Origin: Unio delphinus
Taxonomy: Eukaryota > Mollusca > Bivalvia > Unionida > Unionidae
Direction of reading: 5' to 3'
Length of the DNA: 64,000 nt
NCBI GenBank assembly: GCA_029339505.1
Contig: JAQISU010000033.1
Coordinates: forward strand, 3,919,001-3,983,000
Shown here: positions 55,601 to 64,000 of the stretch, in pieces
Position numbering within the stretch: position 1 is the first letter of the stretch
How the letters are laid out: each line of letters opens with the position of its first letter
The notes under the pieces: model-generated
Database searches by the model: none
What the model was told of the DNA's origin: nothing
The model's input: only the letters and a program-made list of their open reading frames with translations
Translations under genes and position numbers: made by a program

Positions 55601-58600
55601 TTGGGTTAGAACAACCTTTTCTAAGACTTTTTATATGAATGGGAGATTAGAAACTGGACGGTAGTTCTTTAAATCGTTATGGTCAAGTGTTGGTTTCTTC
55701 AGCAGAGGCTTTACGATGGCAGTTTTGAAAAATGATGGGAATTCCCCCGATGAGAGAGAGATATTAATAACATCAGTTAGTGAAGGCAATATTAGGTCTA
55801 AGCACTCGATAAGGGTAGTATAGTGTTAAGAAATGCTGGTTTACAGATATTTTAGGGCCAGTTTAGTTGCTTTAATGAGAATTAAGGTAGAATACTGCTT
55901 AGTGCTTAGAAATATAGATTGATGGATACAATAAGGTGAGCATTGGGAGGCCAGTTTCATTGCTTATAAAGTGAAATCAGTTATTATAGAGCTAACAAAT
56001 GTACATTGACAGATCAGCTTAATTGATCTTTACCTGGATTTATGAACAGAATTTAAGTCTAAATTTAAATTAAAGATAAAGTTCAAAAAATTTCACCGCA
56101 GAACAAATTTTTAGTATGTTTCAGTACCATGAAACATATAATGGTAAAATTATTTTCTGAGAATATTATATGAAATTTCTAATTTCAATTTCTCTTCATA
56201 TGCATGTCTTCGTTGTCTTGAAGGTTTGGGACTTTGAAAGCATTGATACAGCAGACACTGTAGATGAGACAGGCATGTTTGAGATGGAGCCAATGAATGA
56301 GATGAAAGTTGGACAGGATGTCACACTGCAAGGAATTGTCAAGTCAGTTGATGCAGAAAATGAACCTACAATCTGGTATGCACAGGTAAGTACCATTATC
56401 AGAAACCTCAAAAGCACAATAGTAATCATCTTTGCTAGCCAAGGTTCCAATATGATAACCCTGTCTAGACCTTGTCCTAGCAACATCTCTTGGATTTCAT
56501 GAGATGTCTCCCTTAGTATATAATGCCAATTAACCAATAGCATGTAACAGTGGTGCATTGTACATTGACCGAAAATGGCAGAGATGATTGACTTAAAAAA
56601 AATACTTTGTAAGTTTAACATCAAAAGCATGACCATGTACTAGAGGGAAGCCATTATGGGTTTATTTGAGTAAAAGGTATTTATATAAACACAGACTGGC
56701 AGTGCAAAATTGCTTATTTATGAGTCCATTCAAGTTGTATGTTCCTGTTTTCTTTATCATTTAGGAACAGTGTTCAAATTTGAATAACTTAATTTTGATA
56801 GATGTTGTGGCTTCTTGCTGCATTCAATGAAATTCGTATACCTGAGACACAGACATATCATCTCAGTATGCCAAGGTGTAGATAGGGTTATCAATACAGC
56901 AAGGTGTAAATATGGTTATCATATCATATAGGAACCAAGATGAGTAGTAATAGACTTAAATACACCTGATTATGGTCATAAATTCAATCCTAGGTTCTGG
57001 CACATTCTCCTGAAGGATTAAGATTTTCTTCAGTTTCTCTGTGATCCCAGTTTGCCAGTAACTGAGTTGTCAAGAGAGTTTGTAAGATTTCAGAATTTAT
57101 TTTAATATTGTCATCTTACAAATAATTATTTATCAGTAGAACTGAAGTTGTGCAGTCAAATCTATGTTGAATTTCCTGTGCTTGATAACCTTTATTAAAT
57201 TAAATGTAGTGGTTTAGGTGCAAACTGCTGCTTATCAATCTGTCTATTTTGTCGGGACTTTTTGTTTGACCGTTGCTGCTCATGCCCGACTTTAGGCATG
57301 ATATCCTTTTGATCAATCCTGACACCTCAGTATAAACTGAACCTGCATGTATTGTTTCCTATGAATATTAGAGTAATTGGTTGTAAGTTGAATTTAACAT
57401 ATTTAAATGAAGTTTTTAAATTGTTTTCTTATGTGTTTTGTGTTTTTATACATTGGTGATGAAGTTTCATTTGGTTAAGGAATGTAGTTAATTAGGGCAC
57501 AGTGATTTATATGGGGAATCTTACCTAAGTGTTCATTTAAGTGAAATTTAGGAACAAATTGAGTTAATTTGTATTCTATGTAAACCTTTGGCAAGCAAAG
57601 AATAAGATGACCCTACCATTGTAAGTTTCCTGTTATCAGTTTACCATGCTAAATACTTTTTGCTTATGTAATGGAATCATTGGATAATTTACTTTATGAC
57701 TTTTCTTGGAATAAAAAACAGATTCAATTAAGTAGTTTAAAGAATATAAAATATATTGTGAAATTATGTTGATGACTTCATAAAAGTCCATCTTTTTATC
57801 TAAATTTATGCAGGATGGCAGTGGAGGAATTTGGAGATTGGATCTATCATTTTCCCACACATCAAGTGCCCCCAAAAAGCTTTTTACATACCATGCTGGT
57901 GTAATTGCTGCATGTGAAGCTTCACCTTTCACTGACCTGGTGGCTACAACTGGTGCTGATCGTAAGTCGACTATTGTCAGCTTTTGTTCTTTGCGTATAT
58001 TTCTAAAATTTATAATGAAAATTTGTTTAATATTCTCTGCAAGTAAGAAGTGTATTGGCTAATAGTGTCTTAAATTGTCACTGACCAGTGTTAAAAAACC
58101 AGCAGTTTTCACTGAAGGTAGTAGAGCAAGCACTTCCACAGTATGTGCCACTTGTTTGCCTGTGAGACAATTTTGAATGCAAAACACTTTACTATGCAGT
58201 TAAAACAAGTAGATCTCAGTATAGTTTTTCTCTCTCATTGATTTCACTGATATTTCCAAATTAAATTTGACATGATTTGGATTGAGTGAGCATAGGCTTT
58301 TCCATCGTAATTTTGAATAATTTTGTGTTAATATCATTCTTTGTAATGTTCTTAAGGTAGTTTTTAAACATTTGAGATGCATTATCCAAACTCTCAATGG
58401 ATAAAAAAATGGGCACAATTGCCTTTTATACAAATTGAAGATAACGATTCAATAAAAATTTTGGTTTAGGGAAGACAAAAAATCAGGTAAATTGTATTCA
58501 GTAGTATATCTGATGTTACCTCTATGAGTTAGTCAGGGTGCTTTTTTAATGCCCTTTTAAAGTCAGACATTTGACAATGTTCTTCTTTAATGCCCTTCTT

Positions 58601-61600
58601 AAGTTAGACATTTGCCAATGACCTTCTTTGATGCTCATCAAAATTCAGACATTTGGCATTGTCATTTTTTGATGCCCTTCTAAAGTCAGATATTTTACAT
58701 TGTCCTTTTTTGATGCACTTCTAAAGTCAGACATTTGGCATTGTCCATTTTTTATGCCCTTCAGATGTCTTGGCGTCATCATTTTTTGATGCCCTTCTAA
58801 AGTCAGACATTTGGCATTGTCCTTTTTTGATGCTCTTCTAAGTCAGACATTTGGCATCATCATTTTTGATGCCCTTCAAAATTCAGACATTTGGCATTGT
58901 CATTTTTTGATGCCCTTCTAAAGTCAGACATTTGGCATTGTCATTTTGTGATGCCCTTCTAAAGTCAGACATTTGGCATTGTCATTTTTTGATGCCCTTC
59001 TAAAGTCAGACATTTAGCATTGTCCTTTTTTGATGCCCTTCTAAAGTCAGACATTTGGCATTGTCCATTTTTTATGCCCTTCAAATGTCTTGGCATCATC
59101 ATTTTTTGATGCCCTTCTAAAGTCAGACATTTGGCATTGTCCTTTTTTGATGCTCTTCTAAGTCAGACATTTGGCATCATCATTTTTGATGCCCTTCAAA
59201 ATTCAGACATTTGGCATTGTCATTTTTTGATGCACTTCTAAAGTCAGACATTTGGCATTGTCATTTTGTGATGCTCTTCTAAAGTCAGACATTTGGCATC
59301 ATCATTTTTTGATGTCTTTCTATAGTCAGACATTTGGCATTGTCATTTTTTGATGCCCTTCTAATGTCTAGGCATCATCATTTGTTGATGCCTTTCTAAG
59401 TCAGACATTTGGCATTGTCCTTTTTTGATGCCCTTCTAAAGTCAGACATTTGGCATGTCCATTTTTGATGCATTTCTGAGTCAGAGATTCAACATTGTCA
59501 TTTTTTGATGTCCTTCTAAAATTAGACATTTGGCAATGTCTTTCTGTCCAGCCTTTAACTTTATAGCAGATTGAGAGGTGCCAAAAAATATATCTTAACT
59601 AGACGGTGTGTCATGTTCCATAGCCATATTCTCTGCCTCAAATGGAAAGTCATGGTAAGGGAACCACTGAAGATATTTTAATGAAACCTTGTCCAAATAC
59701 ACTTAATAGTTAAATAGTATGTTTGACATCATTGCAATGACTCCTGTCTCATTGTGGATGTTATGGCAAAGGGTAATATAATTATGTGTATCAAGTCTTG
59801 TGCATAACTTATGAATCATTGCAGTAATTTTAATTATACTTTGCTATGTACATGTCAAGTTGTTATGCATATACTCACCATAAAATATTGTTAATGTAAT
59901 ATTTATTGTATTCTTCTTTTTAAAATACTGTATATTTTGATTGGAAACCTACCTGTTAAGCTAGTTTGGTTGATCTGTTATGAGGCTGAACAGTGCTGCT
60001 GATTATCTGATTTTTTATTATGATTTTTATTATTTCAGACACTGTGCGTGTGTTTGATTGTCTGCAAAAGAAACAGCTGTGTGAGGTCCGATATCCTTCA
60101 GGGGGCACATTCATTCTTTGGGCACCACCAGTGGTAGGTGTTGATAAGTATCATGAAGAATCAAGATTTGTAAACATTTGTCAATTTCTCATGTTTGATT
60201 GGTCATTGATTTTAGATTAGCCAATCAGAGGAAATATGTTGGATCTGAGTTAGAGTGTGGCCAATAGAATCTTTTAATTTTGTATTGTATTTATACACAT
60301 ATTGCATTTGTATCAACATGTCCTCCATATATGTGTAAATCAGACTGAGATAGCTCATTGACCTTTCGCTAGAATGCATTTGTACTATACCCTTAACAAT
60401 TACATTTAATTGATTTCCTTGTGTTACAAAACAGTGATTTTAGTCTCATTTGGTAAATGTTAAGATGTATTTGTCAGATTTTTAAAAAGTTGGTTTCATT
60501 AAAAAAGTTTACATGTCCTGGGGATTATAACAAATGGATTCAACCCTTTCTTTCTGATGCTCTCTTCTATCCAGATTAGATATGAACATTATCTTTCTAA
60601 TGTATCATGTATATGCATATGTATCAACATGTCAATATAGTAATTTTGTGAGGGGAGGACTAAGCCAAGTTGAATATTGCAGTTCAGCCATAAAATCATT
60701 TGGTCATGTATGTCTATTCAGGATTGAAACTAACTTTTTTATTAACTAGTCAAGTGGACTAACAGGACAAAAGACATACTAGACCGCAGCAAAATCCATT
60801 AGTCCGTAAATTAGAACATCCAACTACAAATGAGCTTTTTTTTTTCATCCTCCGTTTTTTAATACTCTCTGCAGATGCTGCAAAAAATGGTATTTAATTT
60901 GGGGTTAAAGTTAAGTCACGGCCAACCGCTTTTCCACTTCTCTAGAAAAGTTGGGTTCCTACTTTCTTTATCATACTGTTTGTCGCGTTCCCTTTTGTTC
61001 TCTATATTGTCAGTCTTCTGCCTTTTGGCTGGATTTTCCACACCTTGAACAAATCGTCACAATGTTCTCTTTGCTCTCTTTGTTTAAATATGATCCTGGT
61101 CAGTGCAACAATAATGCTTTGCACACCATTTGTATTGCCTAATATAAAGCGCCTAGGTGATCTGGATTTACATATGGAAATTATAGTCAACAGATTACTG
61201 TTCTACTGTCCTTTGTTTTGCAGATGAATGCTGTATATAACAGAATTTTGCATTGTAGCTATTCCTGTAGTTACTGATGGTTCTAATGGTTTATGTTATT
61301 GTCATCATTTGCAGATGCACATGTAAAACAAATCACAGTGATCATGATATGCTTGTTGGATTTAATAATTTTTTGTACTTGAAATTGCATATAGCATAAA
61401 ATAGAATTTTGTGAATTCCACAGGTTTGTAATGGCTGTCAGTGAAACCTGGTACATGTTATTGTCATCATAACATAAAACCTGACACAGAATTTTGTGAG
61501 CGCAGCTTGTATTGCAGTTTTTTTATTAATCATTTGAAAAACGGTATATATTATCATAATAATATAATGATGCACATATTGACCAATTTTTTGGTTTGAA

Positions 61601-62645
61601 TGGTTTTTGTAAGTTATTGTCCTTTTTTACTTAGAGCGGGATGTACTTGTGACAGAGTTATCAACTGATATTGCTGTTTTTAGTGGAGTGCTTTAAAACT
61701 TAATACATTATCATCATGATCAGAAGATATGCAGATTGACCAATCCTTGTATTCATACTGCAGAAGAGCTTTGTTTTCTATTTTACTTTGTCCTCATCAC
61801 AGGGTTTGAGTGGGAAGTGGAAGAAGTGGGATTATATTGACCAATCCCTTGTATTCATACCGCAGAAGAGTTTTTATTTTTTTTTTACTTCATCCTCATC
61901 ACACGGTTTGGGTTGGATGTGCAAAAAGTGGGATTATATTTAACTTAGTAGATTGCTCAATATTCCTCTAGTCTTTGTTTTTTTTTCTTTAGATAATTCA
62001 CTTATAGAGCATATTGTGTGCATTTTGTATTGGGTTGGTTTTCTATTTCAATATATCCTTGTATCTCCTATCCTCTCTATGATTCTTTCTGTCTCTCTAT
62101 TTGTTTAAATTAAATATGAGATAACAGAACTTACGTGATAGCACTGCTCAGATGTTATGATGGAGATGATTATCTTGAAGGTATTGATGATAATGTAGTG
62201 GTAGAAGATGGCTGCTACTGCAAATGATAATTATAAATGTCATGAGAGTGATTATTATTTTTTAAAAATATTTTAATTAAATTTGTTCATATCATTTTAA
62301 AGCAAAATTAAATTTGCATTCCTTAAATTTCTTATTTGCAGTACAAAAAAAACAGTGGTATTTGTATTTTGGTCATTTATTTTATTCAATGATATCTGTT
62401 TAATTTGATACACATTTTTAAAGGAATTTGTACTTTAGGTTGATCCTAAAGGTGGGACCCTTTTGGTTGGGTTTGAGGATGGTGTGGTTCGTGTCTTTGC
62501 TGTTAGCAAGCTGACAGAGGGCAGTAGTGTTATTAAGAAGGGGAAGCAGGACTGTGATTTGGAACTTATTCAGGCCTTCAAGCCCCACAATAAAAAGGTC
62601 ACATCACTTGCCATTGATGCCAGGGGTGATTACCTATCCTCAGGG
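34473..62645 (+). CDS. CFAP44: Cilia- and flagella-associated protein 44 (N-terminal part, continues past window)
   Basis: Twelve exons join in phase to 667 codons: 34473-34518, 37185-37499, 38390-38521, 48783-48915, 49813-49975, 51810-51949, 53056-53235, 53513-53792, 56224-56385, 57814-57961, 60039-60133, 62439-62645. Layout: an acidic, low-complexity N-terminus (Glu/Gln/Asp-rich, about residues 15-165), then the conserved FYYNFEDC and ESGLPEDLL region, then WD repeats with landmarks such as [65 protein letters not shown] and [17 protein letters not shown]44 (WDR52) is an axonemal WD/coiled-coil protein that works with CFAP43 in the tether linking inner dynein arm I1/f to doublet microtubules; its loss impairs sperm flagella in mammals. 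The C-terminal coiled-coil half is beyond the window. Confidence 0.95.
36130..36435 (-). mobile_element. 5'-truncated LINE 3' end (same family as 54111-55811)
   Basis: The sequence from an (AAT)n tail at 36130, through GAGGACATTGTATAGCGCCT and ACTACACTACAGAAAAACAA, to GGCAATTCGTTCCACAT closely parallels 54150-54440. It is a minus-strand 3' fragment of about 300 bp in CFAP44 intron 1, encoding only the end of the reverse-transcriptase protein. Confidence 0.85.
37185..37499 (+). CDS. CFAP44: CFAP44 exon 2 (acidic low-complexity)
   Basis: A 315-nt exon after TATATTCAG, ending before donor GTAAGA at 37500. Translation is Glu/Gln/Asp-rich ([20 protein letters not shown] and onward to [13 protein letters not shown]). 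Carry-in 1 nt and carry-out 1 nt fit both neighbours. The composition suggests a disordered, fast-evolving N-terminal tail; the conserved part of the protein starts in exon 4. Confidence 0.85.
38390..38521 (+). CDS. CFAP44: CFAP44 exon 3 (acidic low-complexity)
   Basis: A 132-nt exon after CTTGTCTAG, with donor GTAATA at 38522. It encodes [18 protein letters not shown] and onward to GEGEEEEA. An alternative acceptor, TTTTTGCAG at 38368, lies exactly 21 nt upstream and is in frame, adding VHSYTCL. I prefer 38390 because its start resembles the start of exon 2 (D-x-E-x-x-x-A-E) and keeps the acidic composition, but the upstream site has the better polypyrimidine tract. Confidence 0.75.
40145..40255. 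repeat. 34-bp tandem repeat, about three copies
   Basis: CACATTTCTTACxTTGxCAC followed by TTTTCTTTCTTTGT repeats three times in CFAP44 intron 3. Confidence 0.9.
40965..45020. repeat. Large 32-bp satellite array in CFAP44 intron 3
   Basis: About 4.06 kb of head-to-tail units near the consensus TATTGTCTAGAAATGGTATT plus TAACATATCCCA (32 bp), roughly 125 copies. Recurrent unit variants are GGCATTTAATATAT, GGTATTAAAAATAT, a 35-bp form with an extra AAC, and a short form with ATATTGTTGTCTAG. Edge units are more diverged (TCTGGAAATGG forms) than central ones. Rare variants recur at about 1611 bp (for example 41371 and 42982, or 42231 and 43842), showing a higher-order duplication. No open frame crosses it. 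Confidence 0.98.
45155..45420. repeat. Degenerate 33-bp tandem repeat
   Basis: TATGTCAGAATCAAATAxCT followed by AAATAAATTATTT repeats about three times, then decays into units with CCTGAATAC and CCCATTTTATCCGG. The open frame of 115 codons across it is a by-product of the repeat. Confidence 0.8.
45572..45770 (+). pseudogene. Possible transposase N-terminal remnant (piggyBac-like)
   Basis: ATGGACAACAACTCAGATGT starts an acidic segment ([16 protein letters not shown]). After frame changes it continues in protein-like text ([20 protein letters not shown], then [18 protein letters not shown]). Asp/Ser-rich starts and a DFEGF-type motif remind me of piggyBac-family N-termini. It is short, broken and without a catalytic domain, so the identification is weak. 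Confidence 0.25.
46448..46660. repeat. 41-bp minisatellite, five copies
   Basis: AATCCAATCCCTAATATACC then CCATCTAATGTCAGATATGTG repeated five times with almost no divergence, in CFAP44 intron 3. Confidence 0.97.
48783..48915 (+). CDS. CFAP44: CFAP44 exon 4
   Basis: A 133-nt exon after TTTTTAACAG. It encodes [20 protein letters not shown] then [20 protein letters not shown] and LLVL plus two bases of Glu. This begins the conserved CFAP44 core. It ends at a perfect U12-type donor, ATATCCTTT (48916). A weaker U2-type reading would extend the exon by 12 nt to GTGTTG at 48928, also in frame. Confidence 0.9.
48916..49812 (+). other. Predicted U12-type (minor spliceosome) AT-AG intron
   Basis: The intron begins ATATCCTTT (9 of 9 to the U12 5' splice-site consensus) and has ATCCTTAAC at 49795-49803 (8 of 9 to the branch-site consensus TTCCTTAAC) placed 10-11 nt before the terminal AG at 49811-49812. 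There is no long polypyrimidine tract at the acceptor. Splicing this way joins GA with A to give Glu-His-Ser-Tyr-Gly-Tyr-Asp, in phase with the conserved [10 protein letters not shown] block. It holds a (TA)n microsatellite at 49567-49627. Confidence 0.75.
49567..49627. repeat. (TA)n microsatellite
   Basis: About 60 bp of TA dinucleotides within the predicted U12 intron, flanked by repeated TACTTACTATACATA phrases (49500-49675). Confidence 0.95.
49813..49975 (+). CDS. CFAP44: CFAP44 exon 5
   Basis: A 163-nt exon encoding [39 protein letters not shown] and [15 protein letters not shown], ending before donor GTAAGC. It holds the first WD-like blade of the propeller region and the Gly-rich [10 protein letters not shown] motif typical of CFAP44. 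Confidence 0.95.
51810..51949 (+). CDS. CFAP44: CFAP44 exon 6
   Basis: A 140-nt exon after TTAATCCAG, encoding [37 protein letters not shown] and QRSYSYVDF plus two bases of Ser. The first donor (GTAAAT at 51950) is the only one that leaves the frame intact: Phe-Ser-Pro-Asp-Gly-Lys across the junction. The last about 49 nt of the exon plus the donor are multiplied downstream (see the 51-bp array). Confidence 0.95.
51900..52470 (+). repeat. 51/52-bp tandem array of exon 6 3' end plus 5' splice site, eleven copies
   Basis: The unit starts CTTGAGGGGAGGGACACAGA, continues through TCTTACTCATATGTGGACTT and ends CAGGTAAAT, that is, the exon 6 end with its donor. Donor GT positions are 51950 (real), 52001, 52052, 52103, 52154, 52205, 52256, 52359, 52411 and 52463; the copy at 52307 reads ATAAAT instead. 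Spacing is 51 bp for the early copies and 52 bp for the last three. In the exon's frame every copy reads into TAA at the donor. The 163-codon open frame 51878-52369 is a different frame and a by-product of the periodicity. Confidence 0.97.
53056..53235 (+). CDS. CFAP44: CFAP44 exon 7
   Basis: A 180-nt exon after TTTCTTTTCAG. Encodes [59 protein letters not shown] plus two bases, before donor GTCAGT. Clear WD blade with the LTLWDW signature. Confidence 0.96.
53513..53792 (+). CDS. CFAP44: CFAP44 exon 8
   Basis: A 280-nt exon after ATTTATTTCCAG, encoding [59 protein letters not shown] and, at the end, [17 protein letters not shown], before donor GTGAGC at 53793. The terminal codons GATGGATACATTAGG and this donor recur downstream in a decayed tandem array. 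Confidence 0.96.
54111..55811 (-). mobile_element. 5'-truncated CR1/L2-like LINE
   Basis: On the minus strand the element starts within the reverse transcriptase ([12 protein letters not shown] region near 55670), then has [34 protein letters not shown], the catalytic YADD ([11 protein letters not shown]) and a C-terminal domain ([14 protein letters not shown], then [14 protein letters not shown]). It ends in an (ATT)n-type tail at 54111-54165. The motifs and microsatellite tail fit the CR1/L2 group of LINEs. It carries frameshifts and an in-frame stop and has no endonuclease, so it is dead on arrival. It inserted into the 84-bp array after that array existed. Confidence 0.9.
54940..55485 (-). 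pseudogene. LINE reverse transcriptase fragment
   Basis: The longest intact piece (181 codons) of the truncated element. It contains RT blocks with [15 protein letters not shown] and YADD, followed by [10 protein letters not shown]. It continues in other frames on both sides: upstream to about 55800 and downstream to about 54228. Confidence 0.9.
56224..56385 (+). CDS. CFAP44: CFAP44 exon 9
   Basis: A 162-nt exon in phase 0 after GTCTTGAAG, encoding [38 protein letters not shown] and [16 protein letters not shown], with donor GTAAGT. It completes the WD motif YIRVWDFES across the exon 8/9 junction. Confidence 0.96.
57814..57961 (+). CDS. CFAP44: CFAP44 exon 10
   Basis: A 148-nt exon after TTTATGCAG, encoding [39 protein letters not shown] and [10 protein letters not shown] plus one base, with donor GTAAGT. 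WD blade with the GIWRLDL strand. Confidence 0.96.
58540..59545. repeat. 41-bp tandem array in CFAP44 intron 10
   Basis: About 24 units of TTTGATGCCCTTCTAAAGTC plus AGACATTTGGCATTGTCATTT (40-41 bp) with point and small indel variants. A rarer variant (CCATTTTTTATGCCCTTC followed by ATGTCTTGGC) recurs exactly 320 bp apart (58745 and 59065), indicating a second-order duplication of about eight units. Confidence 0.96.
60039..60133 (+). CDS. CFAP44: CFAP44 exon 11
   Basis: A 95-nt exon after TTATTTCAG; the carried C plus AC gives His, then [20 protein letters not shown] and [11 protein letters not shown], before donor GTAGGT. The GGT..LWAP motif is conserved in CFAP44. Confidence 0.95.
60930..61170 (+). 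mobile_element. Possible LINE 3'-end fragment
   Basis: Text such as GTCACAATGTTCTCTTTGCT and a terminal TAATATAAAGCGCCTAGGTG resembles the last codons and tail of CR1/L2-type LINEs, whose 3' ends often carry a TATAAAGCGC-like motif. Only about 240 bp is present, so this is weak. Confidence 0.3.
62439..62645 (+). CDS. CFAP44: CFAP44 exon 12 (last in window)
   Basis: A 207-nt exon after TACTTTAG, encoding [60 protein letters not shown] and ARGDYLSSG, with donor GTAAGT. The next exon should begin with the SKD-type WD strand and lies beyond 64000. Confidence 0.95.
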
Positions 62646-64000
62646 GTAAGTTTTAGCAGAGAGGTGTACAAAATTTAATTAGATTCAAGCCCTGCATTCT
62701 GAAATAATATGAACTCCTTGTTATTTTCAGCAATGATGGCAAAATTGAATTTGGCTGTCATATTTAAATATACATGCGAATGACCTGACAGTTAGCATTT
62801 CCAGTTTCTCCTGGATCACATTTAAATGAGTAATGGTGCACACAATTATCTTATGGTATTTACATTGTTTTTACTTTAGGTCTTTAACTATATAATAGAG
62901 ATATAAAAACAACAGGTTTAGTAAAATCAATTAATAATTTAATTCCTAGAATACATAATGAAGGTTTGGAAGACATTTAAAATATTCAAAGTTAAACCTC
63001 AAATAATTCTAAATATCCTGTCACAAGTCCAAAGGTATAGAATGTTCCTAATGAACTTCCAATAGCTCTGAATATCTAGATGTGCACCAATGATGTAATC
63101 CAGAATGTCTTTGAACGAGTTCTCAATAATTCCAAAGTTGTGTTTTAGTCCAAAACATCAACAAGGGCTTTATAAATTCAGTGAATAGTTTAAATAATTA
63201 TATCCTCTCAGATTATATCTGAACACACTTACTAATGATTCCAGAGACTGATAATTTATATATACATCCGAACTTGACCTAGTTATTAGTCATTCAGATA
63301 AATAAAATCCATCAAATTGTAAGTATGTTTGCTTCTGGAACATTCTAAATTCAAAAGCTATGTCAGCATGTTTACAAATTACCATTATCTTAAAGTAAAA
63401 TCTACAATTATGGAAAAAGTTAAGCACACAATAAAAAACAACATGCTGATGTATATAGTCATCAAAATTCAATTAGACAGTGAAGTAATTTTTTTTACTA
63501 AACAGGAACTTTTAATGTATTATTTATGCAAACATATTATTTAAAACATAATGAAAAGATGGTATACAACAGAGATTAGGATTTTTGCATAATTGGCAGC
63601 AGATTTTATTCACCATGTAGTGTTAAAAGCTGTAAGACTTGCAGTATGATTGGAGATCCTCTGGAAACTCTGATAAATCCATTCTCTTATCCAAGTTGTA
63701 TATGCATGCACAAGGAAATGCACATGCTCCAATACTTAAAAAACACTTGACAGCAGCCAGAGGATTAGAAGAGGGTTTATGTTGAGAAGTAACTGTTTGA
63801 CAATTGTGTAAGCTGTAAAAACAGTGTTGTGTATCATAATGCTAAGTTTCTTTCAACACATTAACAAATTTGTATAGATAAGCTTTAAGCATATCATTAG
63901 AAAGTAAGACTATGTATTTCTTAAGCATATAAAAAGAAATTATGATGGTGAATGTAAGATTCTTGCAGCTTCAGTTATCTTTTGTACAAAACGTTCAAAA
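62646..64000. other. CFAP44 intron 12 (partial), no further exon seen
   Basis: AT-rich intronic sequence to the window end. The interval 62870-63300 may be a dispersed repeat related to 21.4-22.5 kb. I see no exon continuing the WD region. Confidence 0.5.

Larger units (their letters stand above)
53770..55950 (+). repeat. Decayed 84-bp tandem array of exon 8 3' end plus 5' splice site, split by a LINE
   Basis: Copies of the exon-end/donor junction (exon: GATTGATGGATACATTAGG|GTGAGC) recur: GTTGATTAGTGGATACATTCAG|GTGAAT with GT at 53904 and again at 53988 (84 bp), GTAGATTGATGAAAGCATTAAG|GTGAGA at 54073, a decayed form at about 55850, and GATTGATGGATACAATAAG|GTGAGC at 55936. The intervening text (CCAGTTTATT, AGAATTAAGGTAGTATGTTG, TTAAGAAATG) is also shared by the units. 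A LINE interrupts the array between AGAGAAT (54110) and AAGGGTAGTA (55811). Confidence 0.88.

Overview
This is a eukaryotic genomic window. It is AT-rich, with short exons scattered through long introns, GT-AG splice sites, many microsatellites and a heavy load of transposable elements. A tRNA-derived SINE with a conserved central domain of the kind I remember from molluscs, together with the divergence of the two genes, suggests a marine lophotrochozoan, probably a mollusc. The species cannot be fixed from the sequence.

Two host genes are visible, both on the + strand. (1) The 3' end of an SLC37 A1/A2-type sugar-phosphate:phosphate antiporter gene: four exons between 266 and 6511, with the stop codon at 6509-6511. 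(2) The 5' part of CFAP44 (WDR52), a WD-repeat protein of motile cilia and flagella. It starts with an ATG at 34473 just downstream of an RFX X-box-like site, runs through twelve phase-consistent coding exons (2001 nt, 667 codons) to 62645, and continues past the window. Reading-frame phase is kept across every junction of both genes.

Between the genes (6.5-34.4 kb) lies intergenic DNA with recognisable mobile elements. These are a 4.47-kb Tigger/pogo element with TA target duplication and a broken transposase (11378-15849), a FLYWCH-carrying TIR element (about 26643-27514), a decayed APE-type LINE (about 30.43-33.24 kb), a SINE (about 33664-33900), a probable retrocopy pseudogene (20405-21028) and several minisatellites. 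A TA-flanked MITE (3244-4468) lies in an SLC37 intron.

CFAP44 is unusual in its introns. Two of them begin with tandem arrays whose unit is the 3' end of the preceding exon plus its 5' splice site: eleven 51/52-bp copies at 51.90-52.47 kb, and a decayed 84-bp array at 53.77-55.95 kb that was later split by a 5'-truncated LINE. Another intron has the hallmarks of a U12-type AT-AG intron (48916-49812). The intron before it holds a 4-kb array of a 32-bp satellite with internal higher-order duplication. The multiplied splice donors are the observation I rate highest.
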